Positions 44,151 to 57,676 of a stretch of 64,000 bases of DNA are shown here, piece by piece; position 1 is the first letter of the stretch, and each line of letters opens with the position of its first letter. The notes under the pieces were generated by a model. That model did no database searches and had not been told where the DNA came from. It was given only the letters and a program-made list of their open reading frames with translations. The stretch is taken from NCBI GenBank assembly GCA_902702965.1, contig CACRXP010000387.1:226370-290369 (forward strand), given 5' to 3'. The position numbers were made by a program, and so were the translations under genes. This DNA is from Spirometra erinaceieuropaei (taxonomy: Eukaryota; Platyhelminthes; Cestoda; Diphyllobothriidea; Diphyllobothriidae).

Positions 44151-47095
44151 GGACATCGTCGGCAACGACGGCCCAACTATAAGTAGGCGAGTTAGCCGCC
44201 GATTTTGCCAAACTCCCAAAATTAAAATTAATAAAAACAAAGTTGCGCCTGGCATCTTGTGTCACAAAACTGCCCAAATGATTGGACCTTTCCATCTTTC
44301 CGATGATTCAACTTTGCCCTATCTGCGAAGGTGGGGTAGAAGATGAAATGAGAGCTAGGAAATAAGATGGAGACGTAGTCTGTTTTACTGCATAACATGG
44401 CAGATTTGCCCCCGAAACCGGCGCCTTGTGAACAGGCGATGCTCGAAAAATTTGCTTTATGCTTATCATGAACTGATTCTCGTACGTCACTAGGCAAATA
44501 ACTATAAAAACTACCAGACCTTTCAATGTCGTTAACGACATATGCAATTTTTCTAGCAGTGATTCGGACTTATATGTTCAATGTTTTCGGCCACTTTTGG
44601 GGTTCGACTGCTGATTTTATTCAGTCTTATCATGAACAAACCACGACTTACCAGAGTTATACACAACTATATAGTCGGGATTCCGGTGAAGTTCCACCAA
44701 TGGTCATCTTCACATCCTGTTTACTTTCACTTTTTTGGTTTTTTTCGGCAAACAATGGGACTAAATATTGATCGTTCATGAATTCAACCGGCCTGTAATT
44801 ACTTCCCCAATGTGCATCATCTCAAACATCGACATCTTAACTCAACTTACTGCCCGAACTCAGCGACTTCCATCTTGCATTTAGTTCGAGAAAAATTTTA
44901 ATATTCCGGAGTAAATTGCCTTGCATGGATGATAGGCGTCTTTTATAAAATCTGCCCGCAAATCCCGCGTCTTTGCTGGAGGCTGATAATAGTGCAGAAA
45001 GCATCATTAAACTCGATTGCAAAAGAGAATTTCACCCTGAAATACGCCACTGGAAAGGTTTTATGCTGTTTTATGCACGTATAATCATTTTGTTAACTCA
45101 GTTAGACGAATGAAGACATTTAATGCGACAGTCGACAAATCAAGATCCTTTTTCACTATGACAGTGTGGTTGTCAGGGAGGACCGATGATTAAAAGAGTC
45201 AAATTTAGCCATTTCTCCTAAAATTGGGATTTGCCGTTTATCAATGAAGACATCGCTCCCTCGGGCGTGTGATGGTCGGGCTCGCGATCGTCTTCATGCC
45301 CAGCATGCGTGTCTAAAATCTGGTTTCAGGATCTTGAGACAGAAGATTGTTCTAAAGTTAACGCCTGTAGCCTTTTGGGCAGCCAATGCTAGATCCTAGC
45401 AACAACAGTTCAAACCATACCGTCCGTCTAATCTGAAAGGATTTTGCACTGGACACTACTTAATCGGTTTTTACAAGCTCAAACGAAGTGCTATTTTGGG
45501 AATGGAGAGCGCAGTTCAAATTCCACTACATTCCTGTCTTTCCCATCGTGTCAACCCTGATTCATAACTTATTCTTCATCTAACAGGCTCACCTGGGGTT
45601 TGTTTTGACTGGACCACATGATCTGTGTCTCGGCAAAAGTGGTCTTAGTTGGCATAAGTGCGTTGAAACTTTCGCATTTGGATACTAAACTTCATTTCAG
45701 TATGCTTAAGTTGTAAATATATTCTTCCTAGCATAACATCGTAACAAGAATCCCTGTTTGATAAAACAGTCCACCTGTTAGGATGTTAGGAAGTCTGAGA
45801 TAAAATAACTAAAAGGGATTTTCCAAAGCCTGATTTAACATTCCTTTCCCGGAGTGAAAGCTACTTACGCTGAGAAGATGTTTAATGAAACGCGGAGCAT
45901 GGTGCTGAAAATTGATATAATCATTTTTGAAACGGACATTCTCATAGTTTCGCTGAAATCGAGTAATATTCTTAAAGGGAACCCTGTGCCTTTAGTAAAA
46001 AAGTTAAGCAATGATAAGGTTTTCTTTTAAAAAAACTGGATTTATGTACTCACACAGCAAGAAGAATTATTAAACACATTGTCCCCTTCGAGTAGAGTCA
46101 CAGGTTCTGGAGTAAACAAATGAACAGTTTCGTAAACTTTTATCTCTACTGTTTCCGAATTTACATATATGCACTCTCTCCGTAGACAAATCTATATTTG
46201 TTTTTCACATCTAAAACAGATCACCTGATAACCAAACTAAGCACGTCAGGATCAATATCCATGTTTTGTAGCAGTTATTCAAAAGCCTGTGGATTCAAGT
46301 TTACGTGCGTACTCATGGGAGGAAGACAAAAAAGTTTGAGAATGACATTTTTGGAGCTCCAGCATTCTTTTTAATGAGAAAATCAAACTTCACCTAAAAC
46401 AACTTGCAAACAAAACACTATGAGGAGTGATATTATCATAGATTCTTTTAAAGAATATTACCGAAAGGTCAGCCGACGAAGACAGGAGGAACTACAACCA
46501 TTCGGTTAAGTTTATTCATGCTCTCCGGACCAAGACGGCAGATCAGACAAAAACCGTCGAGCACATGTAGATGAGGTCATCAGCACCACAGGCACCCATC
46601 GTGATCAATTCCTCCCCATAAGTCAACCTTTTTCAGATTAGATAGGGCATTTATTTGCGATTAGTTGGACCCAGCCCTACGTGGTAAGCGTATCTGGAGA
46701 TAGGGACCATGAAAGTCACTAAATGCCAGGCAGGCAGTATTCAGGGTAGAGCGGTAAGTCTAGAGCAAAAGCGACGGCAATCCCTTAAACATGTTACTGT
46801 CCTCGTCAAGTAGCCATGCCTCTACAGGTTTTCTATGCATAGACAACATATGTGCTCAACTAGTTGAAGGATTACTGCCAAACACCTGTACACTATACTT
46901 TTTTGTGGTTCCAAATAAAATGCAATCTTTCAAGTTCCACTACGGTTAGCCAATGCATCATGATGTCACTTCAGCATATAATTTCGCTCCTTTTTATTAT
47001 TTACAATGAAAGCAAAAGATTAATGATTAAAGACATACTTAATCAAGGCATCACGAAATTCATTGAGAGGGGGATTGTGTCATAGAAAACAGAGA
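44151..47095. other. 2.9 kb with no recognised feature
   Basis: AT-rich sequence with scattered short open frames (up to about 90 codons). I could not link any of them by plausible GT-AG introns into a conserved protein, and I see no repeat copy. Confidence 0.5.
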
Positions 47096-47097
47096 AA

Positions 47098-47285
47098 TAT
47101 TTACTTATGGGACTTCCGACGAAGAAGAGGGAGGCCGTGGTGGCCATTTCTGGCCTATTAAGAATCTTCAGCCAGCCATACTTAACCCAAAAGTCTTGCG
47201 TAACCGGAGACCCGGAGCTGCATGTTTGATCGCTGGGCTTTAGTGAGTTTAACTCCCCAACCGCTGAAACACAGACTCCCTGTCC
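47098..47285 (-). mobile_element. tRNA-derived SINE, degenerate
   Basis: Plus-strand gacttccgacgaagaagagg, tggccatttctggcctatta, atcttcagccagccatact and acccaaaagtcttgcgtaac follow the SINE body in minus orientation. The head region is disturbed (tagtgagtttaactccccaa), and only traces of the A-box complement remain. Confidence 0.6.
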
Positions 47286-48254
47286 TGTCCACGAGCATTA
47301 CATTTTTATTTCCATTTTATATGATAAAAGCGGGACAAATTTTCGTTCAAAACTAATGCATAAATAAAACGGTTGGCACTCCATTGAGAAAAACTTTCCG
47401 CATCGTTCCTCTCAGCCGTCTTTACTGTTCCCTAGAATGCACATTGTGCAGATACGGTACACAGTACAGTGCATTTCGTAGACCCTGGCTCGATCATGAC
47501 AGTCACAGTTCTATATGGTAACAAATTGTGACGCAGAAGACGCCAGTCTCCATGACGAGTGTTATGAAGTACCTTTGAATTTTGGAGACCGCTATCTCCT
47601 ATGAGGACAGTTGGTTTACATAAACCACTTCTAAAAGACTTTACTGCTTTTAGAAGGACAACTATTGCATGCAACTTGGAGTCTCACTCACTTCCCCTTA
47701 TACGTTCATCGTCCCTTATCTGCGACTGTCTCTGATTATAGATTCGAGTGAGAATTCAAAACGTCAAGCAAACAAACGTCTCCTTCGAGCGAACCCATCG
47801 TATTCTTCTGAACTGCCTCCTGAAACTCGTCCCTTCTCTTTTATAAGGGACTTAGTTTACTGCTGTAGAAGTGTTCAGTCTAATTAAAGGAAAAGCGGTG
47901 GAATCTTCGTGGTTTCGCCAGTTGTACGCAAGGGTAATTTAATTTCAACCTTTGTTGTTAAAACGGTTTACTAAATGCCAGTTTGTCCTGGTTTTAGGCA
48001 GAAGAACAACGGTTAGCACGCGTAACCAGTCGCCCTACCATAACATTCAGCACCAGGATGTGTAAACGGTAGACAAAACTTGAACACGTGCGTTTTCATT
48101 TGACGTCATAGTGCTACAACAGATTATCAACTTACAAGAGATTCAGGTTTTGGAACAAATAAACGTCACTCTCTCCGACTGAGCAAATTATCTTCTGATC
48201 GCGCTTCAAAACAATATAGCTTGGGGCTTTTCAACTATTGACCGCGCACGGCTA

Positions 48255-48676
48255 GATCGCAGTTGGTAGCCAGGCCCCGTATTACAGGTGGCTGGGGGGT
48301 TTGCTTACTGGGGCTACTTTGTGGGGCTCCATAATCACATGTGACCCATTTGGTTTCCGTTTTACGGTTGAGGTTAGGATTGGGGTACCGGTTAATATTT
48401 TCCGATTTTCGGGTTAGGGTTATGCATTTAGGCTTAGGTTTTCGGGTTACGGTTAGGGTTTGAGCGTGCGATTATGTTTTAGTATTGCGGTTAGGTTTTT
48501 CAGTTACGCCTATGCCTAAGGGCTACAGTTACGTTTACGATTTCGGTCAGGGTTAGGGTCAGGGTTGCCGTTAGGGTTAACGGTTAACGTTTACTGTTGA
48601 GGTTAAGGTTGGGGGTAAGGTTAGGATTAGGGTTAGGTCGCCGTCTGCTTCTCATTTCTGGCTACCAACTGCGATA
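48255..48676. mobile_element. TIR element packed with telomere-like repeats
   Basis: Perfect 18-bp terminal inverted repeats atcgcagttggtagccag (48256-48273) and its complement (48658-48675), flanked by TA on both sides (48253-48254, 48677-48678), as in mariner-type MITEs. Inside, 48363-48638 is a degenerate array of ggttaggg-like units (agggttagggtcagggttgc, ggattagggttagg). There is no coding frame, so it would be non-autonomous. Confidence 0.7.
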
Positions 48677-51600
48677 TAACCCCGCCCACCAGTGTTTCAG
48701 TACTATGAAGGGGAGACAAGTCTTTTTTCATTATTTTGGCAGAACTTCATGCTCCAAGGTCTCCGGCTAGATGGGAGCCTGGACGCCTACCCCTACGTGA
48801 CTTATCCTTCAATTCCTGACTCGCTACATCATCGTGGACCGGGATTCGCATTGCTTAACCAAATGGGTTTTAAAACTTCATACGTGGACGACTGTCTGGT
48901 GCCGGATTCCACCTATCTTTTTCCCGCGGGGAGACTTGCTTGCTTTCACCTACATCGATGACAACTGCCTAGCTCGAATATGACCATCAGTTGTTTGTGA
49001 GATCTCTTTTTGTGTGCTTTCACTCTGTTACTATGCAAAACAGGGGAAAAATCTTGTAGAGAATTATCTGTCCACTTACCGTCAGGCAAATTTAAGTTTA
49101 ATGGGGAAACAATCGACTGGCAGCTGTCAAAACTGACGGACGGCAAGTCCGAGGTTGTACACAGGTCTTAGCAAAGCAGTCCAATACCGTATGGCTGGCA
49201 AGTGTTCATGCTCACTCACGAGGAGAAGTCTCCTTCAGCAATATGCAGCAAATGGCTTTCCGCAGCATACATCGGTATATCAACCAGGTTTTTTCCAAAT
49301 TTATTCAAACACCTGGATCCTGCGTCCATAAAATAACGCTCTGACACCCCGCCCTCCCCCAGGTCATCAAAGGCCTTTGCATTCCTACGGAGCTGGCCAG
49401 TCGCTGGGTCGTCTTTTGATGCGCTGTTTTGATTTTCCCCGGTGCACCCATAGCACCCTCAAGTTTGTTCCCTCCCCCCTTCCCATCAAAGGCGTTACAT
49501 CTCGTGACCCTCGAAGTCCTTATCGCATACGTTCATCTCACTCCGTCAGTCCTGTTCTTATTAGCGCCTTTGTCCCCATCTTGCTGCCGTCCTTTAGGGC
49601 CTAGAACCGCAGTCGAGTGGAAAGATCACAGCCTAACTCAGCATAAGGCCTATCAAGTTTCCTTTTTTACCGTAAAGATCAGGCCACTGAGAGAGGAAGC
49701 TCTCTTTGGAGATTCAGCGACGTTCGACCAATGAGGAATTTGAGGGCTTGAAAGGCAGAAAAAGGAAATGTGTTTGCACACTTAACTAATAAAAATTTCT
49801 TATCAAATTTGGTGCCAATCCACTACTAACGATTGAGAAACGGGTTAATTTGCAACATAAGACAAACTGATGGCTAAAAGCCCGCATTCAGTCAATTTTC
49901 TAAAGGCGATTTCCGGGAATTCACGCCAAGAACTGACGCTCCGGATTTGCGTGTTTTCGTTCTTCACACAAAAGAAGTTTACGAAATTGCCCAGACGTAA
50001 ATCAAACTAATATAAACGGCTTGTTGTCTGTGAAATTTGCCAACTCATTTGGCTTCTCGCAGTTTATGTCAAAAACAGTCAAGGTGGTTTTCACGACAAA
50101 GTAGCGCAAAGGGGCACGCGGGTGTTCTGGTAGTCTTTTGACTGCACAATAAGTGAATGTTTTAAAAGTTCCTGCAGAAAATATCGATATGCGTAAGTAA
50201 CCGAGCGAGGAAACTTCTGAAATTTTCGACTTCCAACGTGGTTTAGGAGTGCGAGGTTTGTCAAACCTTCTCCTTTGAGGGGAAATTCCTTCATTTACGA
50301 GCAAATAAAATACCTTGGCATTTTACTTATTGAACTGATAAAACGGGGCAGATTTGAAGCGAGTGTTGAAAATCAAACCAACCTTATCTTTTGTTAGAAG
50401 GCAGTTATCTACTGTAAATAGCGTCCATGCGTATCTGCTTGAAATCTACTTAATAGTTACCAATTTCGTCTTACGACAGTATTTTCAGGAAGTCAGGAAG
50501 CATTCGAAGTGGTAGTCGGAGTGAAAATGAAGTTTACAAACGACATATTTCGTGATGCCGGATGGCAAAAAATACACATGCTTAACGCATTTCAGTCGCA
50601 GATTTGATGACTTTCACATGATTTGAACTTGACTTGAAAGAACACGGAATAATGTTTTGGTCCTATTCGCAGTTGTACCCTAGTTCTCAAGCTTTCTGCT
50701 CTAATACCCTGAGCTATACACAATCGTCTGCTATTACTGGATATGTTGTTCTTTGCGATATTTAAAACAGCCGATTTCTCCCACCGCAATTAGGAAAATT
50801 GTGTTGGCCCACGTGCACAGCAGACTCCATCTGCTGCAACATTTCATGTCAACAAGCTCATGTGTAACAGCATCCTTTTTGTTTATGTGACAAGATAGAT
50901 CTGCCCAGAAGCTAATATAAACAGGGCTGACAGCTGGTATGTCCCTTGGGCTACCTTTGGAAACTTGCAGTTGACAGATTAGGTGCACACACAGGCAATT
51001 ATTCCGGTCTCTTAAATTCCAATCTCGTTCAAACAAAAACGTATTCTTTGAAGTAGGATTTTAAGACACGTTGTTTTCGAAAAGGAAGTATAGCAGCTTA
51101 ACTTTATGTCAGTCCTTTCCAAGAAGGACAACTGGATTTTATGAGTGCAGAAAACATATGGAAAAGCGCAACTTGGTAAGTGGCGTCTTGCTACCGAAGA
51201 CATTCACAGGCGACCAGAAGAAGTGAAAGTACACCAAGTGCCCCTTTCCTTTCAATGCACTCTAGCTATTCAAGTTGCTTTTCTTAAGCTTCGTTGTGTG
51301 CTTCATAGGTTTCGGTCGAGCTTCGGCGATAGTCTAATAACACCTGTTATTCAACAGACTCGCAGAAATTTGTGGATCCTTTCAATAGCTTAAAACTAAC
51401 TTCAACCCAATTGTCTAGCCCGTGAATAGTAACTTCATTATGGATTTCGGAGAAATTCGCATTCACAGGGTAGAAAGGGAAGGAATTTTCAGATACACTT
51501 CAATTATCTCCCTCTGGAGGGCTATCTCGAACACACGCCATCAATCTGACCCGGAAAATTTTGTGCCAACTATAAATGACGACGATGCAACCCAAAAAGA

Positions 51601-53800
51601 TTTGACGGAAAAGGAGCCGTATGGCCTGAGATAATATAACCTCATATAGCCTTATTTAACGATAAACGATCTCTTTCGTGCATGCGAAAACTTTAAATCC
51701 ACCTGAATTTTTTCCTCGTAAACACAAATTTGCTTTAATTCCAGGTTAAGAAGGTGTTTTAGAGGGACTTGCGATTCGAAAGCCACTGCCTTCAGCGTCT
51801 GAAATACTCCATTTTCAGCGTTGAAACGTTTGAGGAGTTTATGTGACCTTCGTGAGCCGAGGTAATAACTTGCAAAACGAAGACTTCTGAGGATCCCAAT
51901 ATGATAACTCCCGGTGGACCTTCCTGCATGTTCCTTCATTCGAACGAACTATAATTATAGGATATCCCAATGTAAATTATTGGAGGTAGAAGAACATAAA
52001 ATGAAAACCAGGATTTGACTGAATGCGCAGCTACGGTTGACCGCGCTTGATCTATCGGCTAGCCAGTTAACGGAACCTTCTGTACTGCGTTCTAACTCAA
52101 ATCGCTCCCTCGCATGTGTCCATAAAATAACCTGGTTAGCAAACTGCGGGTCAGACTACATACACTAGAGGATCGGTAAGCTTGCTGAGGTTCTGATAGT
52201 TGAACACGGGTATAAGTGCTAACTCCCGGTACTGCAGGCAGCCTTGAGCTAAGTCCCAGGTGTGTGTCCATTGCCTTATCCTAACTTTAAACCAAACGCT
52301 AACCATAACCGTCTCCCCCCCCCCCTTGGAATTTAGCCCAAAACCACTCGTAGTACCAGGGGCACTTATAACCGTGCACTACCCTTCGTGATTTCTGTCT
52401 CCGATATCCCTCTTGAGAAAACTTTTCTCTCCTGTTGAATAGCACTGATGTGAGGGGGATGGAATCATGAATGGGCCCTCCAGGATCTTTCCTGTTATTC
52501 CGCTTTCCAGTGTTGGGCTTTTCGTTTTCAATGAAAAATTAAACTTGAAGAGAAGTTCTCCAGAGAAGTCACTTCGGCTTCGGTCCGACAATCCATAAGA
52601 CTATTTGGACCAAGCTCCTTAAACTTCAATGGAGCAAACACGCAAGTGCTTTTTTCCTCAAGCTTTCAACTTCCGGTGACTTCCAGAGTTTTTCCTTGTA
52701 ATTCTTCCTCAGCAGGCTTGGATATCCGTTTTCTTTATATTCCTGCGAAATTCGTTCTTCCGCGAAACAACGATTTTTAGTGTGCTCCCCTGATTTCAGA
52801 AGTGGCCGCGATAGCTTTAGACAACACTAACCAAATTGTCGCCTCATCCTCTATGTATGCGAAAAAACGGTGTTGACAGAGCAGACATTAGTTATTTGAA
52901 CAGCAAATTTTAATAGGAGTCACGGAAAAGTGGACCAGAGTTTGCTTTCAGGAGTGAAGAAGCCACAACACATTTTCAACAGGGAATCCGCTCTGCCTGA
53001 AACGAGGGTTGTCAGGACAGTTAGTGCCACCAGCAGATAGTGTAATTCATCACCTGTCAATCAGTTTGCTTGGAAGGCAGGCTCCATGTTTAAGTGTCAT
53101 CGCCCAGTCTCACCTAGTTGCTAGGACTAACTACGCTTAAAATACTCCATAGGCCTTTGTGTTCCAACAACCCTTCTCACTTGATCCACGGCGTTCTATG
53201 TTTGTAAGGTAACAATGATGCTAGTAACGGGCACCATCGTCAATTTTGTTGCCTCTCTTCAGAGGCCTTCGTTACTTCATCCATTCCTGTCCTTGGCCAA
53301 GCGATTGACAGGTTGTGAGTTGGCAACACCTCTCAGTTGGCCAATCAGGCTACAGCTTCACGTCTTCCCTCCCCCCCTCAGCGCCTTTCGGAGTCTACTG
53401 CCGGTCGTCGCCTCGTGCGTGTGCCTGTATGGGTGTTAACAACACGGTTCTGGGGTTGCACGGAAGGCTGGTAGGGCCGTGTGTGCGCGTTTTACATACA
53501 GATAACTGTTAGCCACTGATGGCGGCACTGGAGATTGCCTAACCCCGCGTACAACACACTGTGTACCTCGAGATTTCCTTGATGTGCAGAGAATTGAATC
53601 TGCAATGTTATTATGTTTAACGTTCCCCACTTGAGGTGCCCTGCCCTGCGAAAAAAACGTGATCACAAACGCGAGTAACCCCACGACATTCAACGAGAAG
53701 CTGCAAAGGTGAATTAACAAGGTCAACAGTCGTAGTCTAATACTTTCTGGGCTTAGATTTCTATGCCCTGTGCACAATAACAAGATGGGTTCAGATGACG
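48677..53800. other. 5.1 kb with no recognised gene
   Basis: Open frames of 60-100 codons (48.7, 49.4, 50.0-50.3, 50.7-51.0, 51.2-51.6, 51.7-51.9 kb) show no domain. At 52.29-52.33 kb the sequence cctaactttaaaccaaacgc, taaccataacc is telomere-like in the complementary orientation, followed by a C run. Nothing else stands out. Confidence 0.45.
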
Positions 53801-53879
53801 TTGAGAAACTTCGTCCCCCTCTTTGGCAAATGGCGTCCCTCGTTTGCTATAAATAGGGTAAGATATGGCTATTTTGCCC

Positions 53880-54125
53880 CGCCTAAAGGACACAATACCG
53901 TTGGGGTCGGGGCTAGGAGTTAGTGGCTATAGTTAGGGTTTAGGGCAACTATTTCTCAACCACTCAAAGTATAACCCCGTATTCCCAATAGCTTTTCTTT
54001 TGCATTCAATTACTTGACCTCGTCGCCGGTGGGTTCCCCGCCCCACCTGTAAAAACCCATATTACCACCGGTCCCGTATTACAGGTGGCTGGGGCCTGTT
54101 TACCTCAGGTGGGGCTACATAACCA
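53880..54125. repeat. Relative of the 48.3-kb TIR element
   Basis: cccgtattacaggtggctgg at 54074 is identical to 48277-48296, followed by similar ggggcctgtttac/ggggtttgcttac. A ccacctgtaa block at 54045 is inverted to it. Telomere-like gttagggtttaggg occurs at 53932-53946. Confidence 0.5.
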
Positions 54126-56740
54126 CATCTTACCATAAATTGGCGTGGAATGGGTCATCAGTCTATAGGAAAACACATGTGCAGCTATGGACGAAGGATA
54201 AAATTTCGCGCATAATAAGGAAAATCTGATTTACGCTGCGTTGCTAACTAAAAATGATTGTTCTGGTTTCCTATTTCAATCCAAAACAAATATCGCAGCA
54301 TTGATAAATCACCAATAAAGCCTCTATTGGTGTTAGAACCTCCGCATTTTTGCGAAATTGGGCTTTCGCTCCAGATCTAAATTGAGTCAGAATATCGAAA
54401 AGACTGCAGATAATGGAGAACAACATGCATATCTTCTTGACGATGATCGGGATATTTTTTTACTATTTTGCCCTCGTGAACAAACTCAGTAAAGAATCTG
54501 TTCGCTTCGGTCTGCCTCTTATCGGAGGTTTCCAACTTGGCTCTACGTAAAAAGGCAAGTCCGGTTAATTATTTCTCGAAGTTTTTGTAAACTTAAGCAG
54601 TCTACTGGGATCCAAATACACTTTGTTACATGTGTAGCAAGTTACAAAGTTTACGAGAAAATGACTTGACCTAAAGCATTCTTTGAGCCCGACCCATCCA
54701 GAAAACGCTCCTAGTCCACTCAATTTGATGTTAAGTTCATAGAGGACAGTGCCTTTTCTCACCAACCAGCTAATAAAGAACATGCGCTTTTGATACTAAA
54801 ACCGGTTCCAAATAGGTGCTGAAAAATCCCAATGCAAGTACAGGTAATTAAACTATTCCAGAGAGTCTGCTATACCTATTTAGCATTTCGCTGCTCGGTC
54901 GACTGGACTGTTTGGGTGAAGATTCCGGCTAGTACCAAAATTCAATAAATCGAAATAAACGCATTTTAACTACAAATTTAACTTCTCTTTAGCTTAAAAA
55001 TGGGTGGCTGCTCTCATCTGAATTTCAACAGTGAATGGACCCACCTAGCAAACTGATCACGCTTATACATCGTAAATGCTAATATATATCGCTTCCAAAT
55101 TCGATCATATGTAACAGACGCATGCATATGCCCTGATGACCCCCCGTCCCTCGATCTATACGTCCCCTTCTGCGTGTTACCTCCCCCCGGTTATTTCCTA
55201 CAGTTCGTTTATTAGTTACCATTTTCGTTGACCAGTATAAGTGTACTGAATAATGACCTTATGCATTATATGTGATATGTGTCCTATGAAACAACGGTCG
55301 TTCTCGTCAATAGCAGGCTGGCGGCCGGACAGATTTGGATCGAGTGAGATCTTAACCACAACAGTGAGGGTCAAACGCTTGCTTGACATGTTTATATACC
55401 TCACTTCATATGGCCTATGACGTACTGATGATCGGTGACGACCATGAAAGAGCTATCTGCGTCTGGCCTGTTGCACTCCTAGTGAGCTGCTAATGACCTT
55501 ACTCTTTTGCACGGATTTTCTGTGCAAGTAAACCTGCCTTATGCGTCTTATTAGTTATCTGTGTTATACAGCGACGGTTGCAGCTGTTAAGCAGTCGTGA
55601 AATTTGTCGGGGCAAATGAATTCTGCTGTTTATATCTGTCTTAAGTAACAAATAGTGATGTCCCGCAGGGCATAACGAAATTAAGGACCAAAAGGTTATT
55701 ATAGTAGAGAATTGGTGTGCAATTAGCCCAAAGGTTTCTGATCCACCGAATGTATGTCCACCTTAAAAAAGATGGCCCCAGTGCAGCTACATGATCTTGT
55801 CAGATGGGATGAACTTAGCCTCGTGGATGCCATTTTCTGTGGGGATATTTTGCGCGACATCTTGAATATTTTGTCCTTCCTTACCCCAAATAGGAATTTC
55901 GTTGTCGAATTTACTCCTCTTTCCCTCATGAATCACCGGGCAACAGGAAAGGCAATAACAGAAGCGATATCTAAAAGACTTTTGGATAGTAAAAATAAAG
56001 CTTGAACTGTCCTTGTCCCGTATTGAAATGATTCAAATCAATCTACTAAGCCTTGCTGATTTCGTGTCTTTACTTTGAAGATGTTCTTTAATCTGGTTTA
56101 TTTGGTCTTTTTATAATTTGAGCTTGCGTTAATCACAGTTATAAACTTGAAGGGTGGTGTAGTAATCAGTTATTACGTAAGCTCCACATTTCCAGAGGAA
56201 AAAGAGAGAAGAAGATGTCTGAGAAGTAAACGATCACAATCGAGGAATTTAATATAATTAAGTTCTCCAATTAAAATTTAAAAATGCGTGCCGGACAGTC
56301 ACCTTGAATATTTCGATTTCTGTGGACTGCGACATCTTGCTTTAAGAAAGTATGTGCCCTTTGTAGATCGCTTTAAAAATACGGACTCATATTGCATACA
56401 TTTTGGGTCAGCGTACGGGGCTCCCAGCTGACTTACATTTTCGTCTGCCGTGGTGATTTACGCCGTTAGCGCCTGTCGATAAGGACCTGTGCGACCTTTG
56501 ATGATGCTTTCATTTTTGCTCGGATGCGAAAACAATATTAAGTATTTCGACAAATCAGATGGACCTGAATTATTAAGGTCTATTAAGCAAGTTCTACAAT
56601 ATCCATGGGGAGGCTATTCGAGTGCCCATCAAAAGTGAGAAAGAGAGAAATTCATTCCCAGCGAAGCCATTTGTTAATGTGGCTGAGCTTTCGAACGTGC
56701 GCTGGGGTCTGAAGATGACTGTGATGGGTTCAGTATTCGG
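54126..56740. other. 2.6 kb, one possible exon
   Basis: Apart from the open frame at 55754-56005 I see nothing recognisable. AT-rich. Confidence 0.45.
55754..56005 (+). CDS. Hypothetical 83-codon open frame
   Basis: ATG to TGA, with a composition more protein-like than its neighbours: LHDLVRWDELSLVDAIFCGD, ILNILSFLTPNRNFVVEF, LMNHRATGKAITEAISKRLL. An in-frame TGA lies shortly upstream. A GT at the end (gatagtaaaa) could be a splice donor, so it may be an exon. I do not recognise the family, and chance cannot be excluded. Confidence 0.2.
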   Translation: MSTLKKMAPVQLHDLVRWDELSLVDAIFCGDILRDILNILSFLTPNRNFVVEFTPLSLMNHRATGKAITEAISKRLLDSKNKA

Positions 56741-56759
56741 GTAGAAGGGCATTTGACAG

Positions 56760-57330
56760 TTCGACTGTCGCGTCTGTGGGCATCTTGCCGTGCGCTTCAC
56801 AGCAAGGCGAAGCAGGCACGGTGACTTGCGAGCGAATTAGTTAATAGTGAGAGTGGATTTGCGCAGCATCTACCGCACTCTTTCCTCTCTCCAACCTGGG
56901 TTCGGTGTCAAGATATAGTCAGGAAAACTGAAGTAAGGAGAGGTTGCAGGTGGTTGGAATGGCCAATCCCCGCCTAGTCTTACCACCACACCCCTGGTCC
57001 ACAACAAACACTTGGCCAGAATTTTAACCAACAACAAAAATGGGTCAGAAAGAGGAGAGGGTGATACAAGCGGCTGAGTAACCATGCTCACGGTCTGTTT
57101 GCCTGGAGGGAGTGCAAACCAGTCTGCTGGCAGGGAACTAGGAGCCTAAAAACTGTCAGCGCACACCAGGCTGTGAGGGCCATGGTTTGCTGATAATGGC
57201 ATAGCACACGCCCACAATACTTAAAGCCCAGAAGGGTGAGACGCAGCCCTCCGTTTAGCCTGGGACATCGCTCTTCAAATGTCGGGTAACCAGTCGGTCA
57301 TCGACTGAGAGTCTGTACCCATATACACAC
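56760..57330 (+). repeat. R1 repeat, modules a and c
   Basis: Module a 56790-57050 (cttcacagcaaggcgaagc, tgcgcagcatctaccgcac, ttaaccaacaacaaa), module c 57075-57320 (ctggcagggaactaggag, gtcggtcatcgactgagag), colinear with 14848-15360. It ends next to the 3' end of the Penelope copy at 57.4 kb. Confidence 0.7.
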
Positions 57331-57403
57331 GAAATCCTCACATGCTTCCGAGTGTCCGAGGTTACATGAAGGAGACGCGATCGCTCGGACAAGAGTTTTA
57401 TTC

Positions 57404-57445
57404 ACCTGACGTTTCGGATTCCTGCTCGAACGCATCATCAGAGGC
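57404..57445 (-). ncRNA. Hammerhead-like motif at the 3' end of Penelope lineage B
   Basis: Minus strand: CTGATGA (57441-57435), GAAAC (57415-57411), GTC (57410-57408). Helix I pairs GCCT before the core with AGGT after it, including one G-T. Compared with the copy at 28.03 kb the helix I sequence differs but pairing is kept. Helix II is weak here (TGC with GCA). Confidence 0.4.
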
Positions 57446-57676
57446 AAAAGCATATACAGGTGGTTCATACAAAAGGGGCTGCAGAATCTATAGGATACTA
57501 CCGCATACCTATTCACGATTCTCCCCCTTCGTCAGGGATCGTAGCACTTGGTGTGATGACTGTTTAATGGCCTGTATCTGCGCCGCCAAATGCTGCAATT
57601 TCATCACGTGTGTTAGATGTTGGTGTGATCATAGCTCGACCATCTGACCCGCAGATCCTGGCGTTGGGACGAGCGT

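Noticed and set aside
48363..48638. A true telomere or chromosome end
   Set aside because: Units are degenerate, the array is short and it is enclosed by inverted repeats with unique sequence on both sides.
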